The notes below the pieces were generated by a model. It was not told where the DNA came from, made no database searches, and saw only the letters and a list, made by a program, of their open reading frames with translations. The position numbers and the translations under genes were made by a program. Below are positions 40,287 to 48,991 of a stretch of 64,000 nt of DNA, piece after piece. Within the stretch, counting starts at the first letter, position 1; every line of letters starts with the position of its first letter. Source of the DNA: Bacteroidaceae bacterium (GTDB taxonomy: Bacteria > Bacteroidota > Bacteroidia > Bacteroidales > Bacteroidaceae); the NCBI GenBank assembly GCA_017649485.1, contig JAGCGS010000048.1, positions 40,462-104,461 of the forward strand, given 5' to 3'.

Positions 40287-40315
40287 CAAAGTTACTGTTT
40301 TTTTTAATACCTTTG
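40287..40315. promoter_or_regulatory. Divergent -7 boxes, flavodoxin and lysoplasmalogenase
   Basis: Minus-strand TAACTTTG at 40294-40287 serves the flavodoxin. Plus-strand TACCTTTG at 40308-40315 ends only seven bases before the ATG at 40323, implying an almost leaderless transcript for that gene. Confidence 0.6.
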
Positions 40316-40322
40316 CATCAAT

Positions 40323-40964
40323 ATGAAAAAATTAATATACATAAACATTGTTTTTGTAGCATTGGCCTTCTTGTATTTCAGTCCTTTGCAATTACCAAGT
40401 AAGTTAGCTTACCCTGTGGCTTTCTTGGGGTTGATGGCTTTGTTGGATTGCAAACACATTGGTCTTTTGATGCCAATGGGCTTGGTACTCTCAGCTTTAG
40501 GCGATTGGCAAGGCACACAAGGCAATTTCTTGGGACAGATGGGTTGCTTTGGTTTGGCTCATGTGGCTTATATCTGCTATTTTGTCTCCAGGTTGAAGGG
40601 CAAATTTGATTTTAGAAATGCGATTGGCTATGCCATACCTTGTATTGTTATAGGGGGCTTTGCTCTCATAAAAGTAGTGCCGATGGTGCCTCCTGGTATT
40701 GTAAAGGTGGGTGTGATTATCTATTGCCTGTTGATTCTCACGATGTTATGGACGGCATTGATGCAAAAAGACTGGCTCTTTGCCTTGGGTGCAACTTTGT
40801 TCGTTTTGTCCGACTTTATCTTGGCTTGGAATAAGTTCGTGAGTCCGATAGATCATGCCTCCTGGCTCATCATGATACCTTACTATGGTGCACAAGGGTT
40901 GCTTTATGCAAGGGCTACAATCGTTGCATCAGTCGCTTGCTCATATACTTCACAGGGTAAATGA
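40323..40964 (+). CDS. YhhN/TMEM86 family lysoplasmalogenase-like protein
   Basis: 213 residues with about seven to eight membrane helices. The YhhN family pattern is visible in LLMPMGLVLSALGDWQG and LFVLSDFILAWNKF, whose acidic residues align with the conserved Asp pair of the family. Family members cleave the vinyl-ether bond of lysoplasmalogens; activity here is inferred. The last 50 bases overlap the end of the convergent LolE-like gene. Confidence 0.85.
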   Translation: MKKLIYINIVFVALAFLYFSPLQLPSKLAYPVAFLGLMALLDCKHIGLLMPMGLVLSALGDWQGTQGNFLGQMGCFGLAHVAYICYFVSRLKGKFDFRNAIGYAIPCIVIGGFALIKVVPMVPPGIVKVGVIIYCLLILTMLWTALMQKDWLFALGATLFVLSDFILAWNKFVSPIDHASWLIMIPYYGAQGLLYARATIVASVACSYTSQGK

Positions 40965-42141
40965 CTGAGAGAAAGCCAACTGCCAATACCGTAATGAAAA
41001 TCAGCAATATATCCGTAACGTGTACCTTTACAGGATAGGCCTCAACAATGAAGTTATTCCCCAAAGAAATAATGCCGAAATGATGTTGAATCAAACACAG
41101 GATGATGCCAAGGATGATGCCTATTAAGGCACCATAGGCCGCTATCAACCATCCTTCAAACATAAAAATGCGCTCAATGAGTTTGTTGCTCGCCCCTAAA
41201 TTGCGCAAGGTCTGTGCATCCTCACGTTTATCGACAATCAGCATGCTTAGAGAGCCAATCACATTAAAGGTGGCAATGATGAGTATAAATGTCAAGAACA
41301 GGTATGAAATCAGTTTCTCAATCTCCATGATCCGGAACACATCCGCCTGTTGCTCATAGCGGTTCTGCACTTGGAAGTCGCTACCCAACAGATCTTTCAT
41401 GCGACTTTGGACTCTGCCTTCATTGGCTCCATCCTTTAGCTTTACCTCCATGGCTGTCACTTCGTCTTGATAGCCAAACAGTTTAATGGCAAAAGGAAGA
41501 CTGGTAAGGATATAGCGAGTATCGTATTTCTCCTGATTAACCAAGAAAACGGTACCATGCGAGTGGAGGTAGTCTTTTGCAAAAGCGGTTCCTGGATTGG
41601 CAATGTTCACTCGCACATGTTGCTTGGGAGCGATAACAGGCAAAGGATCAACAAACTGTAAGCCTGTGCCTAAGGTTGATGCTACCCCCATGCCAAGGAT
41701 GCCATATTCCACCCCCTCCTCTTGTAAAAGAAACTCGCTTCTGCCATAGAGGACATCATTGAAATCGGTGAGTTGGGTGAAGTTGTCCTCTACACCTTTG
41801 ATGGTCACCATCAACTGTTTGTCCTTATATTGAACCATTGCGTTCTCCTCGACGGTTTGTGCCACCATCTCCACCTCTGGCAAGTTGATTGCTTGCTTAA
41901 CTCGCTCATCATTCGGGCTGAACACAGTGCCTTGCTTAGCCGTAATCTTCAGTTGTGGGTCGAAGGCAGTAAACAAACCCTCCACCATCTCATGGAAGCC
42001 ATTGAACACCGAAAGGGTACACACCAAAGCGAGGGTAGCAAGGGCAACTCCGCACACAGATATGGCAGAGATAATGTTAATGGCGTTGTGTTTCTTCTTC
42101 GAAAAGAGATAACGCTTGGCAATATAAAACTCAACATTCAC
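40915..42141 (-). CDS. LolC/LolE-type ABC transporter permease
   Basis: 408 residues of the FtsX/MacB permease fold: one N-terminal membrane helix, a large periplasmic domain (about 50-270) and three C-terminal helices (FLTFILIIATFNVIGSLSMLI, then two more). This matches the lipoprotein-releasing LolC/E family, working with a LolD ATPase not encoded here. It follows rbfA by 27 bases. The 3' end overlaps the YhhN gene on the other strand. Confidence 0.85.
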   Translation of the reverse strand: MNVEFYIAKRYLFSKKKHNAINIISAISVCGVALATLALVCTLSVFNGFHEMVEGLFTAFDPQLKITAKQGTVFSPNDERVKQAINLPEVEMVAQTVEENAMVQYKDKQLMVTIKGVEDNFTQLTDFNDVLYGRSEFLLQEEGVEYGILGMGVASTLGTGLQFVDPLPVIAPKQHVRVNIANPGTAFAKDYLHSHGTVFLVNQEKYDTRYILTSLPFAIKLFGYQDEVTAMEVKLKDGANEGRVQSRMKDLLGSDFQVQNRYEQQADVFRIMEIEKLISYLFLTFILIIATFNVIGSLSMLIVDKREDAQTLRNLGASNKLIERIFMFEGWLIAAYGALIGIILGIILCLIQHHFGIISLGNNFIVEAYPVKVHVTDILLIFITVLAVGFLSVIYPVKYMSKRLMQRL

Positions 42142-42168
42142 TGTTCAACAGAACTGAAACTCAATTCT

Positions 42169-42567
42169 TCATTGTTCATTCTTCAGATACTCCTCCTCTG
42201 GTCCTTCCGGAGTTTTGTAGCCATCGCCCTTTGCCTCTTTGATAAGGTTGTCGATATGCTCAGCATAATCCAAAGAGTCATCTGCAAAGAACTTCAGCTC
42301 AGGAATGATACGCAACTGATGTCGCACCCTTTGACCAAGGTCATAGCGGATGGTTTTGATATTGCTATTGATATTATTCATCAAATCAGCCGCTTTCTCT
42401 GAAGGGAAGATACTAAGATATACTTTAGCCACACTCAAATCCGGGCTAATGCGTACAGAACTTACCGACACAAGCACACCATGAATGCCCTGTGTCTGTT
42501 TCTGAAACAAGTCGCTTAACTCTTTTTGAATCAAGCGAGCAATTTTATTCTGTCGAGTACTGTCCAT
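42169..42567 (-). CDS. rbfA: Ribosome-binding factor A
   Basis: 132-residue single KH-type protein that helps mature the 30S subunit. The family pattern runs through RQNKIARLIQKELSDLFQK, VSVSSVRISPDLSVAKVYLS and RIIPELKFFADDSLDYAEHI. It starts a two-gene unit with the LolE-like permease, the usual Bacteroidetes arrangement, from a TATATTTG box at 42600-42593. Confidence 0.93.
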   Translation of the reverse strand: MDSTRQNKIARLIQKELSDLFQKQTQGIHGVLVSVSSVRISPDLSVAKVYLSIFPSEKAADLMNNINSNIKTIRYDLGQRVRHQLRIIPELKFFADDSLDYAEHIDNLIKEAKGDGYKTPEGPEEEYLKNEQ

Positions 42568-42592
42568 AATCCTTATTAATTAATGTTTTGCA

Positions 42593-42600
42593 CAAATATA
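42593..42600 (-). promoter_or_regulatory. -7 box for rbfA
   Basis: Minus-strand TATATTTG, 25 bases upstream of the rbfA start. Confidence 0.5.
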
Positions 42601-42625
42601 TTGAAAACTGATGAAAACTCCAAAT

Positions 42626-44782
42626 TTACTCTGCCGTTACTTCTATCACACGACTATTGGTACCATAAGCTGAGAAGAGATTGAGACCAACTTGCATCAG
42701 ATACTCACCTGAGTACGTTTTAGGTTCTGCATATTGTCCACCTCTGGCATTAGGCATACGATTAATTTCCTGCACTCGGTATTGCTTGTTAGGATTGAGA
42801 CCCTGAAGCTTTACTGGCCAAACTGCCTCAGAGTAGCGAGGATGGATATCGAAGGCAAAGACCACCGCCTTATTTTGGTTCTCACTGACATACATCGTAG
42901 AGGTATGATTGCCTTCATAAGGTGAAACCAAACGATACATGTCGCCATCCAGGATAACAGGCTTCAATGCATTGTAGTTCTTAACGGCTTGTTTACAGAA
43001 GGTAGCCTCATCAGCATTCAATCCTGAGAGATTGATGTCGAAACCTAACTTACCCATCATAGCTACATCCGTTCTGAACTTGATGCTTGTATTGCGATTC
43101 CAAGATGTCACATGGGCACAAATCACCTTCGAAGGGAAGACTTGCGAGTAACCCCATTGGATATACAGACGTTCAATAGGATCGGTATTGTCGCTTGCCC
43201 AAAATTCCGTGAAGTACTTCAACGCCTCATAATCAGTGCGTGCCCCACCACCAGAACAAAGCATCATAGGCAAATTGGGGTATTTAGCCTTCACTCTTTC
43301 CAAAACATTGTAAAGTCCTCTGACATAGTCGATATATAGATGCGTTTGCTTCTCTTTGAGGTAATAGGAATAGATGTTGGTAATAGGACTGTTGCAATCC
43401 CATTTAAAGAAAGCGATTTCCGGATACTTCGTCATCAAGCCATCCACCACACCATATACATAATCCTGTACCTGGGGATTACTCAAATCCAGTACCAGTT
43501 GATTGCGGAAATAGTATTCATCCCTGTTTGGCAAGTGAATCACCCAGTCAGGATGCTTCTCATACAACTCACTCTTTGGATTCACCATCTCAGGCTCAAT
43601 CCAGATGCCAAACTTCACCCCTTTTTGCTTGGCAGCTTCTGTGAGATACCCCACCCCATGAGGTAATTTGTCTTTAATCTCTGTCCAGTCGCCCAAGCCC
43701 TGACGATCGTCATTACGGGGATATTTGGTGCCAAACCAACCATCATCAAGCAAAAAGATGTCCAATCCGAAATCCTTCGCCTCACCCATCAGGCTCACTA
43801 ACTTCTCCTCATTGAAATTAAAGCTGGTGTTTTCCCAATTGTTCAGCAAGGTGAAACGTGTCTTGTCACCATCCTTTATCTGATATTTACGAGCCCAACG
43901 GTGGAAATTCCTACTTGCTTCTCCTGTGCCATTGAAGCTATAAGTGAAGTAAAAATCTGGTGTGCGGAACACCTCATTGGGGTTCAAGGTATATGCTGAT
44001 GAGTAAGGATTGATACCTGATATCACCCTTAAACCGTTCAGTTGGTTCACCTCAAAGATAAATTGGAAATTGCCTGTCCAACCTAAGGTACCCAATAACA
44101 CTTCTCCATTCGTTTCTGTAGCTTCTTGACCCAAAGCCAGTTGGAAGAAAGGTGACACAAACATATCGGCACGGGAGCCCAACTTTGTGTCAATTACCTT
44201 CTTGCCAAAAAACAGGGGTTGTATAGCAGGACGAACCTCCTCTGCCCAATCACCACTAAATTCAGTCAAGTAATAATGTGCATTATTGAAGTGAAGCATT
44301 GAGGAAGCGAACTTTTGTAGTTCCACAGGTTTCTTCTCCTGGTGACTGATTTCCGTAAAAGTCTTAATAATATCCTCGTTAACGTAAGCCACATAGTGCA
44401 ACTTCACCGTTACGGGATATTTGTCATCTTGTAGGGTTACAATGGTTTCAGAGGCACCATCAGATGCCTGTTTCACCTCATGCGATTGGTATTTCAACAG
44501 CAACGACGAGTTGAAGTCATTGTGTACCACATGGATAGCAGGCTCGAAGTAATCCTCCATACCATGTGTGATATATGCCTCAGTTCCCAATGCCAATTGC
44601 GAGAGGTCTGTCTGCGAATGCAGGCGTTTTCCCAAGTAGCTCTGATAGAACCTACCATTGTCACCTACCTGAAACACCAAACTCAGTGTATTGGTATCAA
44701 TTTTAATTTGACGCGTTGCCGCCATCATCAACAGAGGCAGGCAACAAAGCCAGATTATTAAGTAAAATCTTTTGTTCATCAT
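42626..44782 (-). CDS. Alpha-galactosidase, GH36
   Basis: 718 residues with a signal peptide (cleavage near LLMMAAT). The N-terminal beta-supersandwich, the TIM barrel (LLDDGWFGTKYPRNDDRQGLGDW) and a C-terminal beta domain follow the GH36 plan. The nucleophile Asp is in FFKWDCN and the acid/base Asp in WASDNTDPIERL. It would cleave alpha-1,6-galactosides such as raffinose or melibiose outside the cytoplasm. It lies five bases after the YfhO gene, though the functions do not look related. Confidence 0.92.
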   Translation of the reverse strand: MMNKRFYLIIWLCCLPLLMMAATRQIKIDTNTLSLVFQVGDNGRFYQSYLGKRLHSQTDLSQLALGTEAYITHGMEDYFEPAIHVVHNDFNSSLLLKYQSHEVKQASDGASETIVTLQDDKYPVTVKLHYVAYVNEDIIKTFTEISHQEKKPVELQKFASSMLHFNNAHYYLTEFSGDWAEEVRPAIQPLFFGKKVIDTKLGSRADMFVSPFFQLALGQEATETNGEVLLGTLGWTGNFQFIFEVNQLNGLRVISGINPYSSAYTLNPNEVFRTPDFYFTYSFNGTGEASRNFHRWARKYQIKDGDKTRFTLLNNWENTSFNFNEEKLVSLMGEAKDFGLDIFLLDDGWFGTKYPRNDDRQGLGDWTEIKDKLPHGVGYLTEAAKQKGVKFGIWIEPEMVNPKSELYEKHPDWVIHLPNRDEYYFRNQLVLDLSNPQVQDYVYGVVDGLMTKYPEIAFFKWDCNSPITNIYSYYLKEKQTHLYIDYVRGLYNVLERVKAKYPNLPMMLCSGGGARTDYEALKYFTEFWASDNTDPIERLYIQWGYSQVFPSKVICAHVTSWNRNTSIKFRTDVAMMGKLGFDINLSGLNADEATFCKQAVKNYNALKPVILDGDMYRLVSPYEGNHTSTMYVSENQNKAVVFAFDIHPRYSEAVWPVKLQGLNPNKQYRVQEINRMPNARGGQYAEPKTYSGEYLMQVGLNLFSAYGTNSRVIEVTAE

Positions 44783-44787
44783 AATAT

Positions 44788-47376
44788 CTAAGGTTGTTTT
44801 CTTTTTCTGTATTGTATGACTATAACAGTGATGATGCCCACCAGCAATAATACCATAGCTATATAGGCAATGGCCTCAGTAACATGGATGCTCTGCGGGT
44901 CAAAGGTCATCTGTATGGTGTGGTTGCCCGCAGGAACATACAGAGTACGAAGCACATAGTTAGCTCGTGCCAGTTCCACAGGTTCCCCATCAATGGTGGC
45001 ATGCCAACCATCTTTGTAATACACTTCAGAAAATACTGCCACGCCTTCAGATGGGTTATTGGTTTGATAAGTCAGATTGTTGGGCTCATAATTAGTCAGT
45101 TCGATAGTGGCATCATCGGCCACTTCAAGAGATGTGACATTCTTCAAAGTTGGCTTGAAACGATTGTCCACAACAGCAGTATTGCCAGGATAGATGTCGG
45201 CTAACATGTCGAGTTCCTCATCGGCATTTGCCACATAATTCACCTCCTCCACAAACCATGCATTGCCCAAGGCATAGGGGTTTTCAATAGGTACCTCACC
45301 CTCTTTTGTTGGCAAGATGAAATAGCGGGCATTCATCATATTGAGGGCACTGAACTTGGTTGGATCCACTTGCTCCAAGTCGCCTCCAGCCTCAGCAATG
45401 GCTTGATATGCCGCCTGCATCTCAGGCTTCAAACGTATCTCTATCAACTCATTGTACCTGCGAAGCTTGGCGGCATGATAGCCACCCACATTCTTATGCC
45501 AATAAGAAGTGGTGTTCTCATTGAAAGGATTCAATGCAAAGTTCAACACACGATAATCGAGGTCTGTATCTTCCAAGATATACTTGTCGGCTTCCGTTTG
45601 AGCAAATGTCGTGGTACGGATATCAGGTTCCACGAACAGGTCGTCGTACAAATATCGCTTATTGATTTGCCACATGTCGAAAAGGCAAAGCAAAGCAATA
45701 GCACCGATGGTTAAATCCTTGCGGAGCTTGCCTCTTAAGAAGAGGAATAGAATCACTACTCCCACAATCACTATGATGAACGAGCGTAAGGCATCGGCAG
45801 ATACCATTGCGGCACGCATCTCACTCAAGTTTGCCATGATACCAGCCAACTCATTGGCAGGGATACCACCTTGGTTCACTGCATTTTGCAACATCTGTGC
45901 CTCCTGTGCGGGAATGAATTCGGTGAAGGATCCTGGTGATAAGTATATCAGCAAACTCAAGCCAGCTGTTAGGAGGAAAGGGATTAACCATTGACCATTG
46001 ACCATTGACTCCGTCTTATTCTGTCGCGACTCGGCATAGCTGATGCGAGCATCGCTCTGCTCTCGCTGCTCCAAAGAGTGACCATTGACCATTAAGCCAT
46101 TGTCTTTACGGGCAAAAACTTCTTTCAGTGCTAATATCGCCAAAAGGGGGATGGTGAACTCGGCAATGACCAAGATGGAAGATACAGCACGGAACTTATT
46201 ATACATCGGCACAAAGTCGATGAAGAAGTCGGTTACTGGCATGAAATTCTTACCCCAAGAAAGTACAATGGAGAAGATAGTAGCACCTAAAAGCGCCCAT
46301 TTCATCGGACCCTTCACGATAAAACAGCCCAATAAGAAAAGGAATAGCACAAATGCTCCCACATACACAGGACCAGCCGTTCCTGGTTGATCGCCGAAAT
46401 ATTGGGGCAAGGCACCATATAAACTGCTATACTTGGGGTTCGCCTTAGTCATAGCCGTTCCGTTCAAATTGATGGCCACAGTAGCACCACCTTTCAGGTT
46501 TGGCACTAAAAGAGTTAGGGTTTCATCCACGCCATAGCTCCATTGAGTAATGTATTCTTTTTCAAGGCCACCTGTAGCCGAAGAGCCGGCACCAGGATGT
46601 TGAGTCAGTTCACTCTTGCCACGCATGGTTTCCAAACTGTAAGTATAGGTGTGGTAGAGGTTGCTCAGGTTGATGGCAACTCCCATCAGTCCTGCCACCG
46701 CCAGAATAGCCGAAGCTTTCAGAAACTGGGGCATGGTTTGCTTGCGATAGGCTTCCACGCCATAGGCTATGACCATAAACAGCATTACAAACAGGAAGTA
46801 ATAGCTCATCTGCACATGATTAGAGAGTATCTGCAGGGCGACAAACAGGGCAAAGACAATGCCTCCCTGCCAGATTTTGCCCCGATAGGCAAGTACCATA
46901 CCTGCAATAGTGGGCGGGATGAAGGCCAAGGTGACGAACTTCCAGATATGACCAGCGGCTATGAGGATGAAGAAGTAGGATGAGAAGCCCCAGATAATAC
47001 CTCCCAAAGCCGATAGCCATACCGACAAGCCAAAAGCCCTCAGTAAGATGTAAAAGCCTAAGAGCATGATGAATGCCAGTCGCACATACTCAGGCAACCA
47101 AAGCTGATATACTTTCTGCACCTGACCCAGCGTATCAGTTGAACCATAGGAGGGCGAAATCTGATAGGTAGGCATACCACCAAACATTGAGTTCGTCCAA
47201 CGGGTGCGTTCACCTGTCCGCTCAAAATACTCCTTTGCTTCCTGACCGGCAGCTGCTCCTGCGGTTGTGTCGTGTTGGAAGAGAATCCTTCCCTCGAAAT
47301 CGGCAGGATAGAAATATACGAACGAGATGACCACGAAAGTCAATATGGCAATGATGTCTGGTATAATCTTCTTCAT
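44788..47376 (-). CDS. YfhO-family polytopic membrane protein
   Basis: 862 residues from the ATG at 47376 (MKKIIPDIIAILTFVVISF); the open frame continues upstream to 47457 through the promoter. About twelve membrane helices precede a C-terminal extracytoplasmic domain (about 620-830), as in YfhO proteins, which resemble GT-C glycosyltransferases and modify surface polymers in Firmicutes. An in-frame segment at about residues 425-465, between helices, looks like an inserted intergenic repeat. The substrate in Bacteroidetes is unknown. Confidence 0.85.
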   Translation of the reverse strand: MKKIIPDIIAILTFVVISFVYFYPADFEGRILFQHDTTAGAAAGQEAKEYFERTGERTRWTNSMFGGMPTYQISPSYGSTDTLGQVQKVYQLWLPEYVRLAFIMLLGFYILLRAFGLSVWLSALGGIIWGFSSYFFILIAAGHIWKFVTLAFIPPTIAGMVLAYRGKIWQGGIVFALFVALQILSNHVQMSYYFLFVMLFMVIAYGVEAYRKQTMPQFLKASAILAVAGLMGVAINLSNLYHTYTYSLETMRGKSELTQHPGAGSSATGGLEKEYITQWSYGVDETLTLLVPNLKGGATVAINLNGTAMTKANPKYSSLYGALPQYFGDQPGTAGPVYVGAFVLFLFLLGCFIVKGPMKWALLGATIFSIVLSWGKNFMPVTDFFIDFVPMYNKFRAVSSILVIAEFTIPLLAILALKEVFARKDNGLMVNGHSLEQREQSDARISYAESRQNKTESMVNGQWLIPFLLTAGLSLLIYLSPGSFTEFIPAQEAQMLQNAVNQGGIPANELAGIMANLSEMRAAMVSADALRSFIIVIVGVVILFLFLRGKLRKDLTIGAIALLCLFDMWQINKRYLYDDLFVEPDIRTTTFAQTEADKYILEDTDLDYRVLNFALNPFNENTTSYWHKNVGGYHAAKLRRYNELIEIRLKPEMQAAYQAIAEAGGDLEQVDPTKFSALNMMNARYFILPTKEGEVPIENPYALGNAWFVEEVNYVANADEELDMLADIYPGNTAVVDNRFKPTLKNVTSLEVADDATIELTNYEPNNLTYQTNNPSEGVAVFSEVYYKDGWHATIDGEPVELARANYVLRTLYVPAGNHTIQMTFDPQSIHVTEAIAYIAMVLLLVGIITVIVIQYRKRKQP
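45983..46102. repeat. Repeat element inserted in frame in the YfhO gene
   Basis: Both ends carry tandem ATTGACC words (45983-46009 and 46079-46102), as seen in intergenic spacers, around a small GATGC/GCATC hairpin. It is read in the protein as an Arg/Gln/Ser-rich loop starting LMVNGHSLEQREQSD and ending SMVNGQWL. The two MVNG words come from the terminal repeats. Confidence 0.7.
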
Positions 47377-47402
47377 AAACAGTTTTTTATCATATTTTGG
47401 TG

Positions 47403-47410
47403 CAAAAGTA
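47403..47410 (-). promoter_or_regulatory. -7 box for YfhO-GH36
   Basis: Minus-strand TACTTTTG in the 83-base gap after dprA, 26 bases before the YfhO start. Confidence 0.5.
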
Positions 47411-47459
47411 ATAAAACTTTGGGTAATATCTTGCTTATGCGATAAACATTTAAGCAATC

Positions 47460-48572
47460 TTAGTCAAGCAAATGATAAACACCACCAACGAGGGCCTTCA
47501 CAACACCCTTCATTTCCATGCTGAAAAGAATAGGAGTAAGTTTGTGTATCGGCAGATTGGCTTCCACAGTCAGGTTATTCATGTGCAAGTCACCTCTTTC
47601 TTTGAGTATCTTGGCAATCTGCGTCTCCTCAGGTGTCAGGTCGGCAAATAAATTGCGTTGGATAGCTTCAGGCTTGGCACCTTTCTGTTGCCATCCCATA
47701 GCATTCACCAAGTCTTCGGCTTGTGTAATCAATGCCGCCTTGTTGTCTTTTATCAGGTTATTGCACCCTATCGACATCTCATCGTTAATCCTGCCAGGCA
47801 CGGAGAAACAATCTCTGTTATAAGAGTTTGCCAGACCTGCCGTAATCAATGAGCCACCTTTGGATGCCGACTCCACCACTACAGTTGCATCTGCCATACC
47901 AGCTACGATGCGATTTCTCTCCACGAAGTTGAAAGCGTCAGGATTGGTGCCTGTCAGATATTCAGTGAGCAAGCCTCCGTTATCCAACATTTTGATGGCG
48001 GTTTGCCGATGCGCGTTGGGATAAATCCTATCCAAACCGTGAGCCAATACAGCAACGGTACTCAATCCGTTGGCTATGGCTTCTCGGTGCGAATGGATAT
48101 CGATGCCGTATGCCAATCCACTCACAATCAGCACATCGGGACAGAGTGTAACCAGGTCTCTCACAAAATTGGCACAGAACTGTTTCCCATATTCAGTAGC
48201 CTTCCGGGTACCTACCATCGACACCACATGCAATTTATTAAGGTCGGCATGACCCTTGAAGAACAATACGATCGGGGCATCCTCACACTCCCTGAGACGG
48301 GAGGGATAGGCTTCGTCTTGAAATGTAAGGCATTGAATGTTTTTTTTCTCACAGAAAGCCAGCTCTTGCTCCGCCCGTTTGAAGGCATCAGGGCAATCCA
48401 GCAAATCCACCATTCGCTGATTTAATTCGGGAAGTAACTCAGGCAAGCGCAAACGGTTCTCAAACACGGCAGTAGCACTACCCATCTCATCTATCAGACG
48501 CTTAGCGTTGATACGACCAATGCCCTCACATAGCGTCAAGGCTATGGCATTAATTCTTTCGTCGTTGGTCAT
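47460..48572 (-). CDS. dprA: DNA processing protein DprA
   Basis: 370 residues. DprA loads RecA on incoming single-stranded DNA during transformation. A SAM-like N-terminal region precedes the Rossmann domain with SMVGTRKATEYG, SGLAYGIDIHSHREA and VLAHGLDRIYPNAH, then a C-terminal winged helix (about 300-370). With the ComF-family gene it hints at natural competence, but both are common in non-competent bacteria too. It follows the thioesterase by 17 bases. Confidence 0.94.
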   Translation of the reverse strand: MTNDERINAIALTLCEGIGRINAKRLIDEMGSATAVFENRLRLPELLPELNQRMVDLLDCPDAFKRAEQELAFCEKKNIQCLTFQDEAYPSRLRECEDAPIVLFFKGHADLNKLHVVSMVGTRKATEYGKQFCANFVRDLVTLCPDVLIVSGLAYGIDIHSHREAIANGLSTVAVLAHGLDRIYPNAHRQTAIKMLDNGGLLTEYLTGTNPDAFNFVERNRIVAGMADATVVVESASKGGSLITAGLANSYNRDCFSVPGRINDEMSIGCNNLIKDNKAALITQAEDLVNAMGWQQKGAKPEAIQRNLFADLTPEETQIAKILKERGDLHMNNLTVEANLPIHKLTPILFSMEMKGVVKALVGGVYHLLD

Positions 48573-48589
48573 CGTTATGAAGTTTTAGT

Positions 48590-48991
48590 TTATAAATAAT
48601 CTGCAAATAATTCGTCAAACATCTCACCTCTCGTCAAGACTCCGTTCTCCAGACTCACGGCATCCACCACCCCCTTTAAACACAATTTGTTGTCGCTCTT
48701 GCGGAAGATGTCTTGGTAGAATACAAAACGGATGCCCTCACGCTTCAGGTATAGCTTGCTCACAAACACATCGTTGCTTCGCAAAGGTGTCTTGAAAGAC
48801 ATGGTGACTTTCGATACCACCACATCGATGCCTCGTTGATGCAGTTCGGCAAAGCTGATGCCTGTAGTCAGCAAAAACTCATGACGAGTGTGTTCCAAAT
48901 AATGTTGGTAGTTGGCATTATTCACAATGCCTTGCAAGTCGCACTCATAGTCGCGCACCTTCATTTCCAGTTCGTAAACATACTTGCTCAT
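48590..48991 (-). CDS. Hotdog-fold acyl-CoA thioesterase, YbgC/FadM type
   Basis: 133 residues. The active-site region YECDLQGIVNNANYQHYLEHTRHEFL carries the conserved Asp and the Tyr/Glu pattern of 4-hydroxybenzoyl-CoA thioesterase-like enzymes. It hydrolyses acyl-CoAs in the cytoplasm; the chain specificity cannot be told. Its start overlaps the U32 gene stop by four bases. Confidence 0.88.
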   Translation of the reverse strand: MSKYVYELEMKVRDYECDLQGIVNNANYQHYLEHTRHEFLLTTGISFAELHQRGIDVVVSKVTMSFKTPLRSNDVFVSKLYLKREGIRFVFYQDIFRKSDNKLCLKGVVDAVSLENGVLTRGEMFDELFADYL

